From Sphingopyxis sp. H073 (lineage in GTDB: Bacteria > Pseudomonadota > Alphaproteobacteria > Sphingomonadales > Sphingomonadaceae), in the NCBI RefSeq assembly GCF_001468395.1, contig NZ_LNSG01000012.1, positions 1 through 64,000 on the forward strand: 64,000 bases of DNA, given 5' to 3'. Positions within the stretch are counted from its first letter, which is position 1. Each line of letters opens with the position of its first letter. Of this stretch, positions 27,840-36,920 are shown one piece after another. The position numbers and the translations under genes were made by a program. The notes beneath the pieces are model-generated. The model made no database searches, was not told where the DNA came from, and saw nothing but the letters and a program-made list of their open reading frames with translations.

Positions 27840-28307
27840 TTAGCGCGCGGTTCGCTCGATCAACTTTCGTAGCAGGTCCCAGAGGTCGTGCTCCTCTTCG
27901 ATAGCTGAAAACTGCCGTTTCAGCGTGGCAAGCCTCACGAGGGAGTCGGATTCGCCACGGCGGTCGCGAGGATCAATTTCGGTTCGAAAGGCGAGTTCGG
28001 TTACCAGGGATGTCACGAATGTCGCTGCGTCCGGCAGGCCCATATCTTCGAAACCGGCACGGGCGGCTGCCCAGCTGAGAACCTTGGCATTTGCGGGTGC
28101 ATGATCTCCGGACCCAGGCGCCATGTAGGAGATCACCGCTGCGGTGTTCCAGATCTTGCTCTCTACCCTAGACAGTGTCTCTCCGCTGTCGCTTTCGATC
28201 TTTTGCCCAATTGCTGCGAGTGTCGCTTTGAGGCTGGCAGATTGCGCTTGCGTTGCCGGACGATCTGGAGCCTCTCGGTTGCACAATCGCTCGATCAACA
28301 GGCCCAT
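27840..28307 (-). CDS. Hypothetical protein coupled to moeA
   Basis: This 155-residue protein starts with an ATG that overlaps the moeA stop (TGATG), so translation is likely coupled. It is mostly helical and acidic-basic mixed, with a conserved-looking segment VESKIWNTAAVISYMAPGSG and a C-terminal EEEHDLWDLLRKLIER. There is no signal peptide or membrane segment. I do not recognise the family. It is the last gene of the nitrate operon by position, but nothing in the sequence links it to molybdenum or nitrate. Confidence 0.6.
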   Translation of the reverse strand: MGLLIERLCNREAPDRPATQAQSASLKATLAAIGQKIESDSGETLSRVESKIWNTAAVISYMAPGSGDHAPANAKVLSWAAARAGFEDMGLPDAATFVTSLVTELAFRTEIDPRDRRGESDSLVRLATLKRQFSAIEEEHDLWDLLRKLIERTAR

Positions 28308-29536
28308 CAGCACAGCGGCAACACCGGTACGAGATCGCCCACATTTGCCGTGGGAGCGTGGGCGGGGCGGCGAACGAGGCAATCGGCGAGACCGAGCATG
28401 GCCTGTCCCGACGCATCCTGGCGATCGCAAATGGCGGCGCCCTCGTAGGATAGCGATGCGCAGAGAAATGCCTCGCGCGGTCCATTTGGCGGGATCGGCC
28501 TTGTCGAGTGCCTGAGCTGCCAGGGCAGCGCGTCCGATATCTTTCCTCCGGACAGGCCCGCGATGAGCGGCGCGAGGAAGAGCGAGGCGACGGTAAAGGC
28601 CGCAGTCGGGTTTCCCGGCAACCCGAGAACATGCGTTTGTCTCAACCGGCCATACCAAACCGGCTTGCCGGGTTTGATGGCGACATCGGCAAAAGCGACT
28701 TCCAGTCCGAGTGATGCGAAGGCCGACCGCCCAAAATCGCGGTCGCCGCGTGAGGCGCCGCCGATGACGACGACCACGTCGGCGGAGGCCTCTTGCTGCG
28801 CTTCGGCAATCGCCTGCTCATTGTCAGGAAGTCGGAGCCTCGCGACGACATCTGCACCTGCCAAGACGCACATTTGCTCGATTGCCCCGCTGAGACTGTC
28901 CGGGATCGCATTAGGCATCCGCGATGCGCACCCCGGCGCGAGGATTTCGTCGCCGGTCGCGACCAGCAGGATACGCGGACGGCGCCATACTTCGACCTCC
29001 GAATGGTCGGCGGCGGAAGCCACGACCCGCCGCGCCGCCGTCATCCTCGTGCCCGCAGCGAGGAGCTCATCGCCCGCAACAAAATCCGAGCCGGCCTTCC
29101 GGACGTGCGGCTTGCCGAGCGGCGCAGCGTCGAGCGCCACAAGCTCGCCGCGATGCCGGCAATGTTCGATCATCACGACACGGTCGCTACCATGAGGCAG
29201 GGGTGCGCCCGTCATTACGCGCCAGGTTTCTCCCGCCGAGATTGCACCCGGCTTGGCGCCGCCCGCGTAGCTCGTGCCCCTCGAACGCAAGAATATAGTG
29301 CCGTTCTTCAGGTCGGCGTCGCGGACCGCATAGCCGTCCATGGCCGCGCAGTCGCGCCGCGGGGCGTCGATCCGCGCAAGCACCGGTGCAGCGAGATGGC
29401 GCCCGCCCGCATCGGCCAACGCGACGCTTTCCTTGCCGAGGGGACGGGCATGCGCGGCGAGGATCGCCAAGGCCCCGTCGAAATCGATGGAAGCCGCGCA
29501 AGCGCCGGATGTCAGGATGGTCGCATGCTTACCCAT
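28307..29536 (-). CDS. moeA: Molybdopterin molybdenumtransferase
   Basis: This 409-residue cytoplasmic enzyme inserts molybdate into adenylylated molybdopterin, giving the cofactor that the neighbouring nitrate reductase needs. The family motifs are visible: RRDCAAMDGYAV near residue 60, MTGAPLPHGSDRVVMIE near 107, a MoCF-like domain with VVVVIGGASRGDRDF and the loop HVLGLPGNPTAAF. The ATG at 29536 lies inside the end of cobA and follows GGAG by 8 bases. It is a dedicated copy at the end of the nitrate operon. Confidence 0.9.
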   Translation of the reverse strand: MGKHATILTSGACAASIDFDGALAILAAHARPLGKESVALADAGGRHLAAPVLARIDAPRRDCAAMDGYAVRDADLKNGTIFLRSRGTSYAGGAKPGAISAGETWRVMTGAPLPHGSDRVVMIEHCRHRGELVALDAAPLGKPHVRKAGSDFVAGDELLAAGTRMTAARRVVASAADHSEVEVWRRPRILLVATGDEILAPGCASRMPNAIPDSLSGAIEQMCVLAGADVVARLRLPDNEQAIAEAQQEASADVVVVIGGASRGDRDFGRSAFASLGLEVAFADVAIKPGKPVWYGRLRQTHVLGLPGNPTAAFTVASLFLAPLIAGLSGGKISDALPWQLRHSTRPIPPNGPREAFLCASLSYEGAAICDRQDASGQAMLGLADCLVRRPAHAPTANVGDLVPVLPLC

Positions 29537-30314
29537 GCATCTGTCTCCCGTACGCTTCCGAAATCGCGAGCTCGGAGGTGCCTTGATCGACAACCTCGCC
29601 GACCAGGATCAGCGTAGGCGCGTCGGCCGCGAACGACCGGGTCGCAAGCTCGAGCAGGTCGAGCCGCGTTGCCAGTCGGCGCTCGTCCGGGCTGCTGACG
29701 TGGCAAGCGATCATCACCGGGATGTCGCCGCGCATGCCGGCGCGCGTGAGCCCGCGCATGATCTCGCCGGCGGCGTCGCGCCCCATGTAGAAGGCAAGGG
29801 TTGACCCGCCGTTGGCGAGCGAGGGCCAGTCGATATCGAGCGCTGCGCCGTGCCTGCTATGTGCGGTGACGAACCGCACATCGCGGGCGACGCCGCGGAG
29901 CGTGAGAGAGATGCCGGCAGACGCTGCGGCGGCGCACGCGGTGGTGATGCCCGGGCAGATGCGGGCAATATACCCGGCTTCGCGCAAGGCGGAGAGTTCT
30001 TCGGTCGATCGGCCGAAGATCGAGGGGTCGCCGCCTTTCAGGCGTACCACGCGCTTGCCGGCGGCCGCCGCTTCGACCAGCATCGCGTCGATCGTGCGCT
30101 GGTCTTTCGAATGGCGGCCCGATCGTTTGCCGACGCTGACCATCTCGGTCCTGGCCGGGATAAGCGCGAGCACGCCATCGCCAACCAGCGCGTCGTAAAA
30201 GACGATGTCGGCGCGCTCAATCAATCGCACCGCCTTCATCGTCAGAAGCTCCGGGTCGCCGGGGCCGGCGCCGACGAGCCACACGGTGCCGCTCGCGAAA
30301 TCGTCAGGCTGCAT
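29529..30314 (-). CDS. cobA: Uroporphyrinogen-III C-methyltransferase
   Basis: This 261-residue SUMT methylates uroporphyrinogen III at C2 and C7 to precorrin-2, the first step toward the siroheme of NirB. It has the family start VGAGPGDPELLTMKA, the RLKGGDPSIFGR motif near residue 90 and CPGITTACAAAA near 120. The ATG at 30314 overlaps the end of nasA by 11 bases. The CysG oxidase/ferrochelatase part is absent here and must be encoded elsewhere. Confidence 0.93.
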   Translation of the reverse strand: MQPDDFASGTVWLVGAGPGDPELLTMKAVRLIERADIVFYDALVGDGVLALIPARTEMVSVGKRSGRHSKDQRTIDAMLVEAAAAGKRVVRLKGGDPSIFGRSTEELSALREAGYIARICPGITTACAAAASAGISLTLRGVARDVRFVTAHSRHGAALDIDWPSLANGGSTLAFYMGRDAAGEIMRGLTRAGMRGDIPVMIACHVSSPDERRLATRLDLLELATRSFAADAPTLILVGEVVDQGTSELAISEAYGRQMHG

Positions 30315-32901
30315 TGCTGGTCTCCTCGGCCAGGATGCGCGCGAGCGCGGGACGGCAGGAGCCGCAGTTGGTTCCGGCACCGAGCGCGCCGCCGATCGCG
30401 GCGACGTCGGCGAGTTTCTGGTCGCGGATGGCGGCGACGATGGTCCTCAGCCCGACGTCGAAGCAGACGCAGATGATCGGGCCGCGGTCAGCTTGGGCTC
30501 CCGGGGCACGGCCCGCGAGCAGCGTTGGCGCGACCTGTGGCGCCGATAGCTGCGCGATCAGCCAGTCGCGGGAAGGCAGTTCGCCGGTCTCGGTAACGAA
30601 CAGGGCGCCCGACAGACGTCCATTCGCGACGATGGCGATGCGCTTGGTGCCGCGTGCAGCATCCTGCGCCTCGATCCGCTCCCCCTTGGGAAGCAGCGCT
30701 TCGATCGCCTTGAGATCGCCATTGCCGGCCAGCTCCCACATGACGCCCGCAGGAACCGCGACTCGTGTCGCCCACAGGCAGCGCGGCGCGCTGGCCAGCT
30801 CGCGCGAGAGGAGCAGAAAGCCGCGCCACCTGGGCACCACCGCGGCGATCGACGCCGGGGTGCGCTTGAACCCCGGCTGGCCCGACACGGGATCGACGAG
30901 CGGGCGCGGGAGCAGCCCGGTGCGGCCGCCGCTTGCCGTGCGGTCGGTCCAGTGGATCGGCACGAACAATTCACCGTGGCGCTGACCGGAGTGAAAGGCG
31001 ACGCGGTAGAGGCTGTCGCCCTGCGGCGTCTCGACGCGCGCGAGCCCGCCGTCGGTGAGGCCGAGGCGGGAGCCGTCGTCGGGATGGATCTCGACGAGCG
31101 GCTCCTCGCGGTGACGCGCCAGTTTCGGGGCAAGGCCTGTGCGCGTCATGGTGTGCCACTGATCGCGGTAGCGGCCCGTGTTGAGCGTCAGTGGCCATTT
31201 GGTGAGGGGGGCGGGTAGGGGTTTCTGCGTGATCGGGACGAGGCGTGCACGACCGTCCTCCGTGGAGAAGCGGCCGTCGGCGAAGGGATGATCGCCGCCC
31301 CAGCGGAAGGGTTCCATCTCGTCATAGGCGGCGGTGCCGCCCTGCGCCGCGCCGGGCAGCGCGAAGAGGCGTGCGCCGTCATTGTCGTAGGTCGAGAGGC
31401 GGCAATGCTCGCGCCAGATGTCGGCGGGGCGGTCGTAGGCGAAGGCGGTCTTCCATCCCATCCGCCGGCCGACCTCCTTGACGATCCACCAGTCGGGCAT
31501 CGCTTCGCGGGGGAGCGCGAAGAGCGCGCGCTGGCGGCTGATCGTGCGGTCGCTGTTGGTGACGGTGCCGTCCTTCTCGCCCCAAGCCGCCGCGGGCAGC
31601 CGGACATGGGCGAAGGACCCGGTGTCGGTCTTTTCGATCACGTCGCTAACGACCACGAAGGGGCAGGCGGCGAGTGCCTCGCGCACCGCATTTCCGTCGG
31701 GCATCGATACGGCGGGGTTGGTCGCCATCACCCACAGCGCCTTGATCCGTCCTTCGCCAATGGCGCGAAACAGGTCGACGGCTTTGAGGCCCGGCTTTTC
31801 GGCGATCGTCGGTGCGGCCCAGAAGCGCTGGACGCGGGCGCGGTTCTCGGGCGAGAAGTCCATATGCGCGGCGAGCGTCGAGGCGAGCCCGCCGACCTCG
31901 CGTCCGCCCATCGCGTTGGGCTGACCGGTGATCGAGAAGGGCGCGGCGCCCGGCTTGCCGATGCGCCCGGTTGCGAGGTGGAGATTGGTGATCGCGTTGA
32001 CCTGATCGGTGCCTGCAGTCGACTGGTTGATCCCCTGGCTGAACAAGGTGACGGTGCGCGGGTTCGCGGCGAACAGCTCGTAGAAATGCCTGAGGTCGGC
32101 GGCGGGGACATCGCAAATGCGCGCCACCGACCACAGGTCATTCCCCTCTCCAAGCTGGTCCCAATATTCTGCGGGAGCCGCGACGTGCGCGGCCAGATAA
32201 TCCTCATCGACGATGCCGGTTTCGCGGCAATGCTGGAGCAGCCCGTTCATCAACGCGACATCGCTGCCGGGACGGACGGCCAAATGCAGGTCGGCCTCTT
32301 CGGCGGTCTCGGTACGGCGCGGATCGATGACGACGAGCTTGGCGCCCGCCTCGCAGCGTGCGCGGATGCGCTGATAGACGATCGGATGGCACCAGGCGGT
32401 GTTTGACCCGACGAGGACGAAGAGGTCGGCGGCGTCGAGATCGTCATAGGTCGCGGGGACGACATCTTCGCCGAACGCGCGCATATGGCCCGCGACCGCG
32501 CTCGACATGCACAGGCGCGAATTGGTGTCGATGTTCGCCGTGCCGATGAACCCCTTCATCAGCTTGTTCGCGACATAATAGTCCTCGGTCAGAAGTTGCC
32601 CCGAGACGTAAAAGGCGACGCTGCCCGGACCGTGGCGCGCGATGGTCTCCTTGAACCGCTTCGCGACGAGATCGAGCGCCTTGTCCCAACTCGCGCGCTT
32701 GGCGCCGATCGTCGGATGGAGGAGGCGGCCTTCCAATCCCACCGTTTCGCCCAGATGCGTACCCTTGGAGCAGAGGCGGCCGCGGTTAGCTGGATGGTCG
32801 GGATCGCCCGCGATCTCGACGCTCCGTTCGCCCGTTACCGTCGCGCGGATGCCGCAGCCGACGCCGCAATAGGCGCAGGTCGTGCGGACGGCCTCCGTCA
32901 T
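30304..32901 (-). CDS. nasA: Assimilatory nitrate reductase, catalytic subunit
   Basis: This 865-residue cytoplasmic molybdoenzyme reduces nitrate to nitrite. The N-terminal [4Fe-4S] cluster ligands are C9, C12, C16 and C44 (CAYCGVGC and RLCSKG), the Mo ligand is C131 (NSRLCMSSAV), and MGD-binding motifs such as FSQGINQSTAGTDQ and GQPNAMGGREVGG follow. The C-terminus carries a BFD-like [2Fe-2S] domain (CVCFD, then CGSCRPAL), typical of the NasA type that takes electrons from NAD(P)H-linked partners. The ATG at 32901 overlaps the nirD stop. Confidence 0.95.
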   Translation of the reverse strand: MTEAVRTTCAYCGVGCGIRATVTGERSVEIAGDPDHPANRGRLCSKGTHLGETVGLEGRLLHPTIGAKRASWDKALDLVAKRFKETIARHGPGSVAFYVSGQLLTEDYYVANKLMKGFIGTANIDTNSRLCMSSAVAGHMRAFGEDVVPATYDDLDAADLFVLVGSNTAWCHPIVYQRIRARCEAGAKLVVIDPRRTETAEEADLHLAVRPGSDVALMNGLLQHCRETGIVDEDYLAAHVAAPAEYWDQLGEGNDLWSVARICDVPAADLRHFYELFAANPRTVTLFSQGINQSTAGTDQVNAITNLHLATGRIGKPGAAPFSITGQPNAMGGREVGGLASTLAAHMDFSPENRARVQRFWAAPTIAEKPGLKAVDLFRAIGEGRIKALWVMATNPAVSMPDGNAVREALAACPFVVVSDVIEKTDTGSFAHVRLPAAAWGEKDGTVTNSDRTISRQRALFALPREAMPDWWIVKEVGRRMGWKTAFAYDRPADIWREHCRLSTYDNDGARLFALPGAAQGGTAAYDEMEPFRWGGDHPFADGRFSTEDGRARLVPITQKPLPAPLTKWPLTLNTGRYRDQWHTMTRTGLAPKLARHREEPLVEIHPDDGSRLGLTDGGLARVETPQGDSLYRVAFHSGQRHGELFVPIHWTDRTASGGRTGLLPRPLVDPVSGQPGFKRTPASIAAVVPRWRGFLLLSRELASAPRCLWATRVAVPAGVMWELAGNGDLKAIEALLPKGERIEAQDAARGTKRIAIVANGRLSGALFVTETGELPSRDWLIAQLSAPQVAPTLLAGRAPGAQADRGPIICVCFDVGLRTIVAAIRDQKLADVAAIGGALGAGTNCGSCRPALARILAEETSNAA

Positions 32902-33242
32902 CAGGCGGCGGCCTTCAGCGTGCTCGCGCGGCAGATGAGAACGCGGCCGCCATCGATCTTGACCGGCACCGTGGGTGTGCAGCCCTTGTCGTCGCCCAGC
33001 GCCTCGCCGGTCGACAGACTGATCCGCCAATTGTGCAGCGGGCAAGCGACCGCGCCGCCGTGGACGATGCCTTGGCTGAGCCGTCCATGCTTGTGCGGGC
33101 AGCGGTCGAGGAGAGCGAAGACCTTGCCTTCGGCGGTGCGGAAGACTGCGATGTCGTCGCCGCCCTCGACTTGCACCGTACGGCTGCCGCGCACGGGGAT
33201 CTGGTCGACCCAGCCGATGTCGAGCCATTCGGCGGTGTTCAT
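32901..33242 (-). CDS. nirD: Nitrite reductase small subunit
   Basis: This 113-residue Rieske-like subunit partners NirB. Unlike the Escherichia coli NirD, which lacks the cluster ligands, this one keeps CPH (RCPHKHG) and CPLH (ACPLHNW), so it may bind a [2Fe-2S] cluster. Its start overlaps the nirB stop and its stop overlaps the nasA start, so the three are translated together. Confidence 0.9.
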   Translation of the reverse strand: MNTAEWLDIGWVDQIPVRGSRTVQVEGGDDIAVFRTAEGKVFALLDRCPHKHGRLSQGIVHGGAVACPLHNWRISLSTGEALGDDKGCTPTVPVKIDGGRVLICRASTLKAAA

Positions 33243-35716
33243 GCCAGTTCCTCCTGCGGGATAAAGCGCGCCATCGGCGCGTGATGTTCGGCTTCGGCAC
33301 CTTCGGCGCGCTGCGCCCAGGGGTCGTCCTGGCTGAAGCTCTGCGAGAAGAGGAATCGTGCGCGGAGCGCGTCGCGGCCCAGATCGTCGTCGACGATGCG
33401 CGCCTTGATATGGTCGAGCCCGACGCGCTCGATCCATGGTGCGGTGCGTTCGAGGTAGCGCGCTTCCTCACGGTAGAGCTGGATGAAGGCGGCGCAATAA
33501 TCCATCGCCTCCTGCTCGTTCGCGACCTTGCAGAGCAGGTCGGTGGCGCGCACGTGAATTCCGCCGTTGCCGCCGACGTGGAGCTCATAACCGCTGTCGA
33601 CGCAGACGACGCCGAAGTCCTTGATCGTCGCCTCAGCGCAGTTACGCGGGCATCCCGACACCGCGATCTTGAACTTGTGCGGCATCCAGCTGCCCCAGCT
33701 CATCCGTTCCAGCTTGACGCCGAGCCCGGTCGAATCCTGCGTGCCGAAGCGGCACCATTCGGACCCGACGCAAGTCTTCACCGTGCGCAGCGCCTTGCCA
33801 TAGGCATGGCCCGAGACCATTCCGGCGGCGTTGAGATCGGCCCAGACCGCGGGCAGATCCTCCTTCTTGATCCCGAAGATGTCGAGCCGCTGGCCGCCGG
33901 TGACCTTGACCATCGGCGCGTTGTACTTCTCGACCACATCGGCGATCGCGCGCAGCTCCCTGGGGTTGGTGAGCCCGCCCCACATGCGCGGGACGACCGA
34001 ATAGGTCCCGTCCTTCTGGATATTGGCGTGGAGGCGCTCGTTGACGAAGCGGCTCTGCTGGTCGTCGACATACTCACCCGGCAGCGCACAGAGCAGATAG
34101 TAATTGAGCGCGGGGCGGCACGAGGAACAGCCGTCGGGGGTGGCCCAGTGCAATTTCTGCATCACCTCGGGGATCGAGCGCATGTCCTGCGCGACGATTT
34201 CGCGGCGGACATCGTCGTGCCCGAAGCTGGTGCATTTGCACATGGTCTTGGGGCCGCTTTGCACATCGTCGCCCAATGTCAGCGCGAGCAGGTTCTCGAC
34301 GAGCCCGGTGCAGCTGCCGCAGCTGGCCGACGCCTTGCAGGTGCCGCGCACCGCGTCGAGGCTGTGTGCGCCCTTGGCGATGCACGAGACGACCTGGCCC
34401 TTAGTGACGCCGTTGCAGCCGCAAATCTCGGCATCGTCCGAGAGCGCCGCAACGGCCGCCTTAGGGTCCGCCGCGCCGCCTCCCGCGGCGAAGGCCTGGC
34501 CGAAGATCAAGAGGTCGCGGAGGTCGGAGACGTCTTTCTGCTTCTTCAGGAGATCGAAATACCAGCTGCCGTCAGCGGTGTCGCCGTAGAGCACCGCGCC
34601 GACGATGCGGTCGTCCTTGACGATCACGCGCTTGTAGACGCCGCGCGAGGCGTCGCGGAGGACGATATCCTCGCAGCCGTCGCCGCCCGAGAAATCGCCC
34701 GCCGAAAAGACGTCGATGCCCGACACCTTGAGCTTGGTTGAGGTCACCGAGCCGCGATAACCGCTGGGTTTCTCGACCAGCCCGTCGGCGAGGCTGCGGC
34801 ACATGTCCCACAAGGGCGCGACGAGGCCGTAAACCTGCCCGTCATGCTCGACGCATTCGCCCACCGCGAGCACGGCGGGGTCGCTGGTGACCATATGGTC
34901 GTCGACCTGGATGCCGCGCCCGACCGCAAGGCCCGCGTCGCGCGCGAGTTGGATCGACGGGCGGATACCGACCGCCATCACGACGAGGCTGGCGGGGATC
35001 AATGTCCCGTCCTTGAGCTTCACGCCCTCGACCTTGCCGGTGCCGATGATCTCGGCGGTGTCGGCGCCGGTCAGGATCGTCTGGCCGCGCGCTTCGAGCG
35101 CATTTTTGAGCAGCCAGCCCGCGGCCTCGTCGAGCTGGCGCTCCATCAGCGTCGGCATCAGGTGGATGACGGTGACCTTCATGCCGCGCAAGCTGAGGCC
35201 ATGCGCCGCCTCGAGCCCGAGCAGCCCGCCGCCGATCACCACCGCGTCGCCGCCGGCATCGGCGGCGGCGAGCATCATGTCGACATCGTCCATGTCGCGA
35301 AAGGCGATGACGCCGGGCAGGTCCTTGCCCGGAACGGGAATGATGAAGGGATCGGAGCCGGTGGCGATCAGCAGCCGGTCGTAAGTCTCGACGAGCCCGC
35401 TGCGCGCCGTCACCGTCTTCGCCGCGCGGTCGATCGCCGCAACGGGATCGCCGGCGACGAGCGCGATGCCGTTGTCGGCATACCACGCGGCGTCGTTGAT
35501 CACGATATCGTCGAAGCATTTCTCTCCCGCCAGCACGGGGGAGAGCATGATGCGGTTGTAATTGACCCGCGGTTCGGCGCCGAAGATTGTGACGCGGTAG
35601 CGGCTCGGATCGCGCGCGAGCAGTTCCTCGACCGCGCGGCAGCCGGCCATGCCGTTGCCAATGACGACCAGATGCTCGCGCGTGTCGGCGTCGGGTTTGA
35701 GGGGGCGGTGTTCCAT
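33239..35716 (-). CDS. nirB: NADH-dependent nitrite reductase, large subunit
   Basis: This 825-residue flavo-siroheme enzyme reduces nitrite to ammonium with six electrons from NAD(P)H. The N-terminus has FAD and NAD Rossmann domains (VVIGNGMAG, VVIGGGLLGLEAAHG). A BFD [2Fe-2S] region (CGCNGVTKGQV, CGSCTG) follows near residue 420-470, and a second Cys pair CSSC near 530. The siroheme/[4Fe-4S] ligands are CVGSEWC and CPRNC at about residues 645-690. The start touches the stop of the porin gene upstream. Confidence 0.95.
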   Translation of the reverse strand: MEHRPLKPDADTREHLVVIGNGMAGCRAVEELLARDPSRYRVTIFGAEPRVNYNRIMLSPVLAGEKCFDDIVINDAAWYADNGIALVAGDPVAAIDRAAKTVTARSGLVETYDRLLIATGSDPFIIPVPGKDLPGVIAFRDMDDVDMMLAAADAGGDAVVIGGGLLGLEAAHGLSLRGMKVTVIHLMPTLMERQLDEAAGWLLKNALEARGQTILTGADTAEIIGTGKVEGVKLKDGTLIPASLVVMAVGIRPSIQLARDAGLAVGRGIQVDDHMVTSDPAVLAVGECVEHDGQVYGLVAPLWDMCRSLADGLVEKPSGYRGSVTSTKLKVSGIDVFSAGDFSGGDGCEDIVLRDASRGVYKRVIVKDDRIVGAVLYGDTADGSWYFDLLKKQKDVSDLRDLLIFGQAFAAGGGAADPKAAVAALSDDAEICGCNGVTKGQVVSCIAKGAHSLDAVRGTCKASASCGSCTGLVENLLALTLGDDVQSGPKTMCKCTSFGHDDVRREIVAQDMRSIPEVMQKLHWATPDGCSSCRPALNYYLLCALPGEYVDDQQSRFVNERLHANIQKDGTYSVVPRMWGGLTNPRELRAIADVVEKYNAPMVKVTGGQRLDIFGIKKEDLPAVWADLNAAGMVSGHAYGKALRTVKTCVGSEWCRFGTQDSTGLGVKLERMSWGSWMPHKFKIAVSGCPRNCAEATIKDFGVVCVDSGYELHVGGNGGIHVRATDLLCKVANEQEAMDYCAAFIQLYREEARYLERTAPWIERVGLDHIKARIVDDDLGRDALRARFLFSQSFSQDDPWAQRAEGAEAEHHAPMARFIPQEELA

Positions 35717-36918
35717 CAGAGCATCCAGTCCAGTTGCAGCCAGAATTTGTCGGTGTCGGTGGCGAAAGTGTCGGCGTCGTAGTGGGCGTAGCGCGCCGAG
35801 GCGGTGACCTTGCCGAGCTTGGCGCTGGCGAGGAGGTCGATCTCGTCGCCGTAGGCGCGGCTGGCCCGGTCACTGCGATAGTCGTGATACGCGGCCTGCA
35901 GCGTCACGGCCTTGAGCGGCCCGACCGCCTTCCAGCCCCAGCCCACGCTGCCATAAAGGTCGCGGACGCCATCGGGCGGAGTGACGAGGAATTTGTCTGC
36001 CCAACCCTGAAATTTGAACCCGGTCGCGAGCGGGGTCTGGAAACTGGTCAGGGCCAACCCGTTGTCGGCGCCGAGTATCTCATACCCGGCGCCGACCCGG
36101 GGGCCACCAAGATCGACCGCGACATCAGCAAGCCAATAGTCGGCGGAATAGTCATTGGGGTTGCGGTGCCAGTCGGACTGGCGCGCATAGCTGAGCTGAT
36201 AGGCGATCTTCGCCTTGCCGAGCGGCTGGCTGCCGTCGAGCCGCACGCCATAGCTCTGGCTCGACATGCGGAAACCCTGCATGGCGGCCTCGTCCTGGTC
36301 GACGAGATAGGCGAAGGCCGCGATCTTGCCGACCGGCGTCGCGACGCTGACATTGCCGAAGAGATTGTCGCCTGACACCGCTTGTTGCCGTGCGCCGGCG
36401 CCGTCGATGCCCCAGATGGTGCGCACGCTCCACGCATAGGTGAGGTCGGCCTTGACGCCCTTGGCCGGCGTGATCTCGGCGCGCACCGCGTCGAAGCTCT
36501 GGCCGTTCTGACGAAAAGGCACGGCGCCGATGAAGCGTTCGTCATCGAGCCCGATCCGCTGGCGGCCTGCGGTTACCGCGAAGCTCGGCGAGGCGTACCG
36601 AAGCTGGGCGCGGGCCAAGGCGATATTCTCGGGATCGGCGACGAGCGGCCGCGTAGCCGGCCCGTGCAGGCCGTCGAAATAATCGTCAACAACTGCAAGG
36701 GTGCCCTGACCCTCGACGAGCGCCGACCAGCGCCCGGCTTTCGCCTCGACCCCGGCGCGGAGGCGCAGGGTCAGGGCGTCGGCATCGGCGGCGAGGCCGT
36801 CCTGATCGACCTGTTCATAGCGAAGCCGGGCTTCGCCGAGCGGCTTGAGGGTGACGTCCCGGGCGTGCGCCACCCCGGCCGGCGCGAGCGCCAGCAAGAT
36901 CACAAGGGTGCGGGTCAT
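35716..36918 (-). CDS. Alginate-export-family outer-membrane porin
   Basis: This 400-residue beta-barrel has a signal peptide ending in AHA and the alginate export family pattern: GRQRIGLDDERFIG near residue 115 and many alternating strands ending in WLQLDWML. Such barrels occur in sphingomonad nitrate operons. It lies between narK and nirB, with 2 bases and 1 base of spacing, so it probably admits nitrate or nitrite across the outer membrane. The specificity is inferred from the operon only. Confidence 0.8.
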   Translation of the reverse strand: MTRTLVILLALAPAGVAHARDVTLKPLGEARLRYEQVDQDGLAADADALTLRLRAGVEAKAGRWSALVEGQGTLAVVDDYFDGLHGPATRPLVADPENIALARAQLRYASPSFAVTAGRQRIGLDDERFIGAVPFRQNGQSFDAVRAEITPAKGVKADLTYAWSVRTIWGIDGAGARQQAVSGDNLFGNVSVATPVGKIAAFAYLVDQDEAAMQGFRMSSQSYGVRLDGSQPLGKAKIAYQLSYARQSDWHRNPNDYSADYWLADVAVDLGGPRVGAGYEILGADNGLALTSFQTPLATGFKFQGWADKFLVTPPDGVRDLYGSVGWGWKAVGPLKAVTLQAAYHDYRSDRASRAYGDEIDLLASAKLGKVTASARYAHYDADTFATDTDKFWLQLDWML

Positions 36919-36920
36919 GG

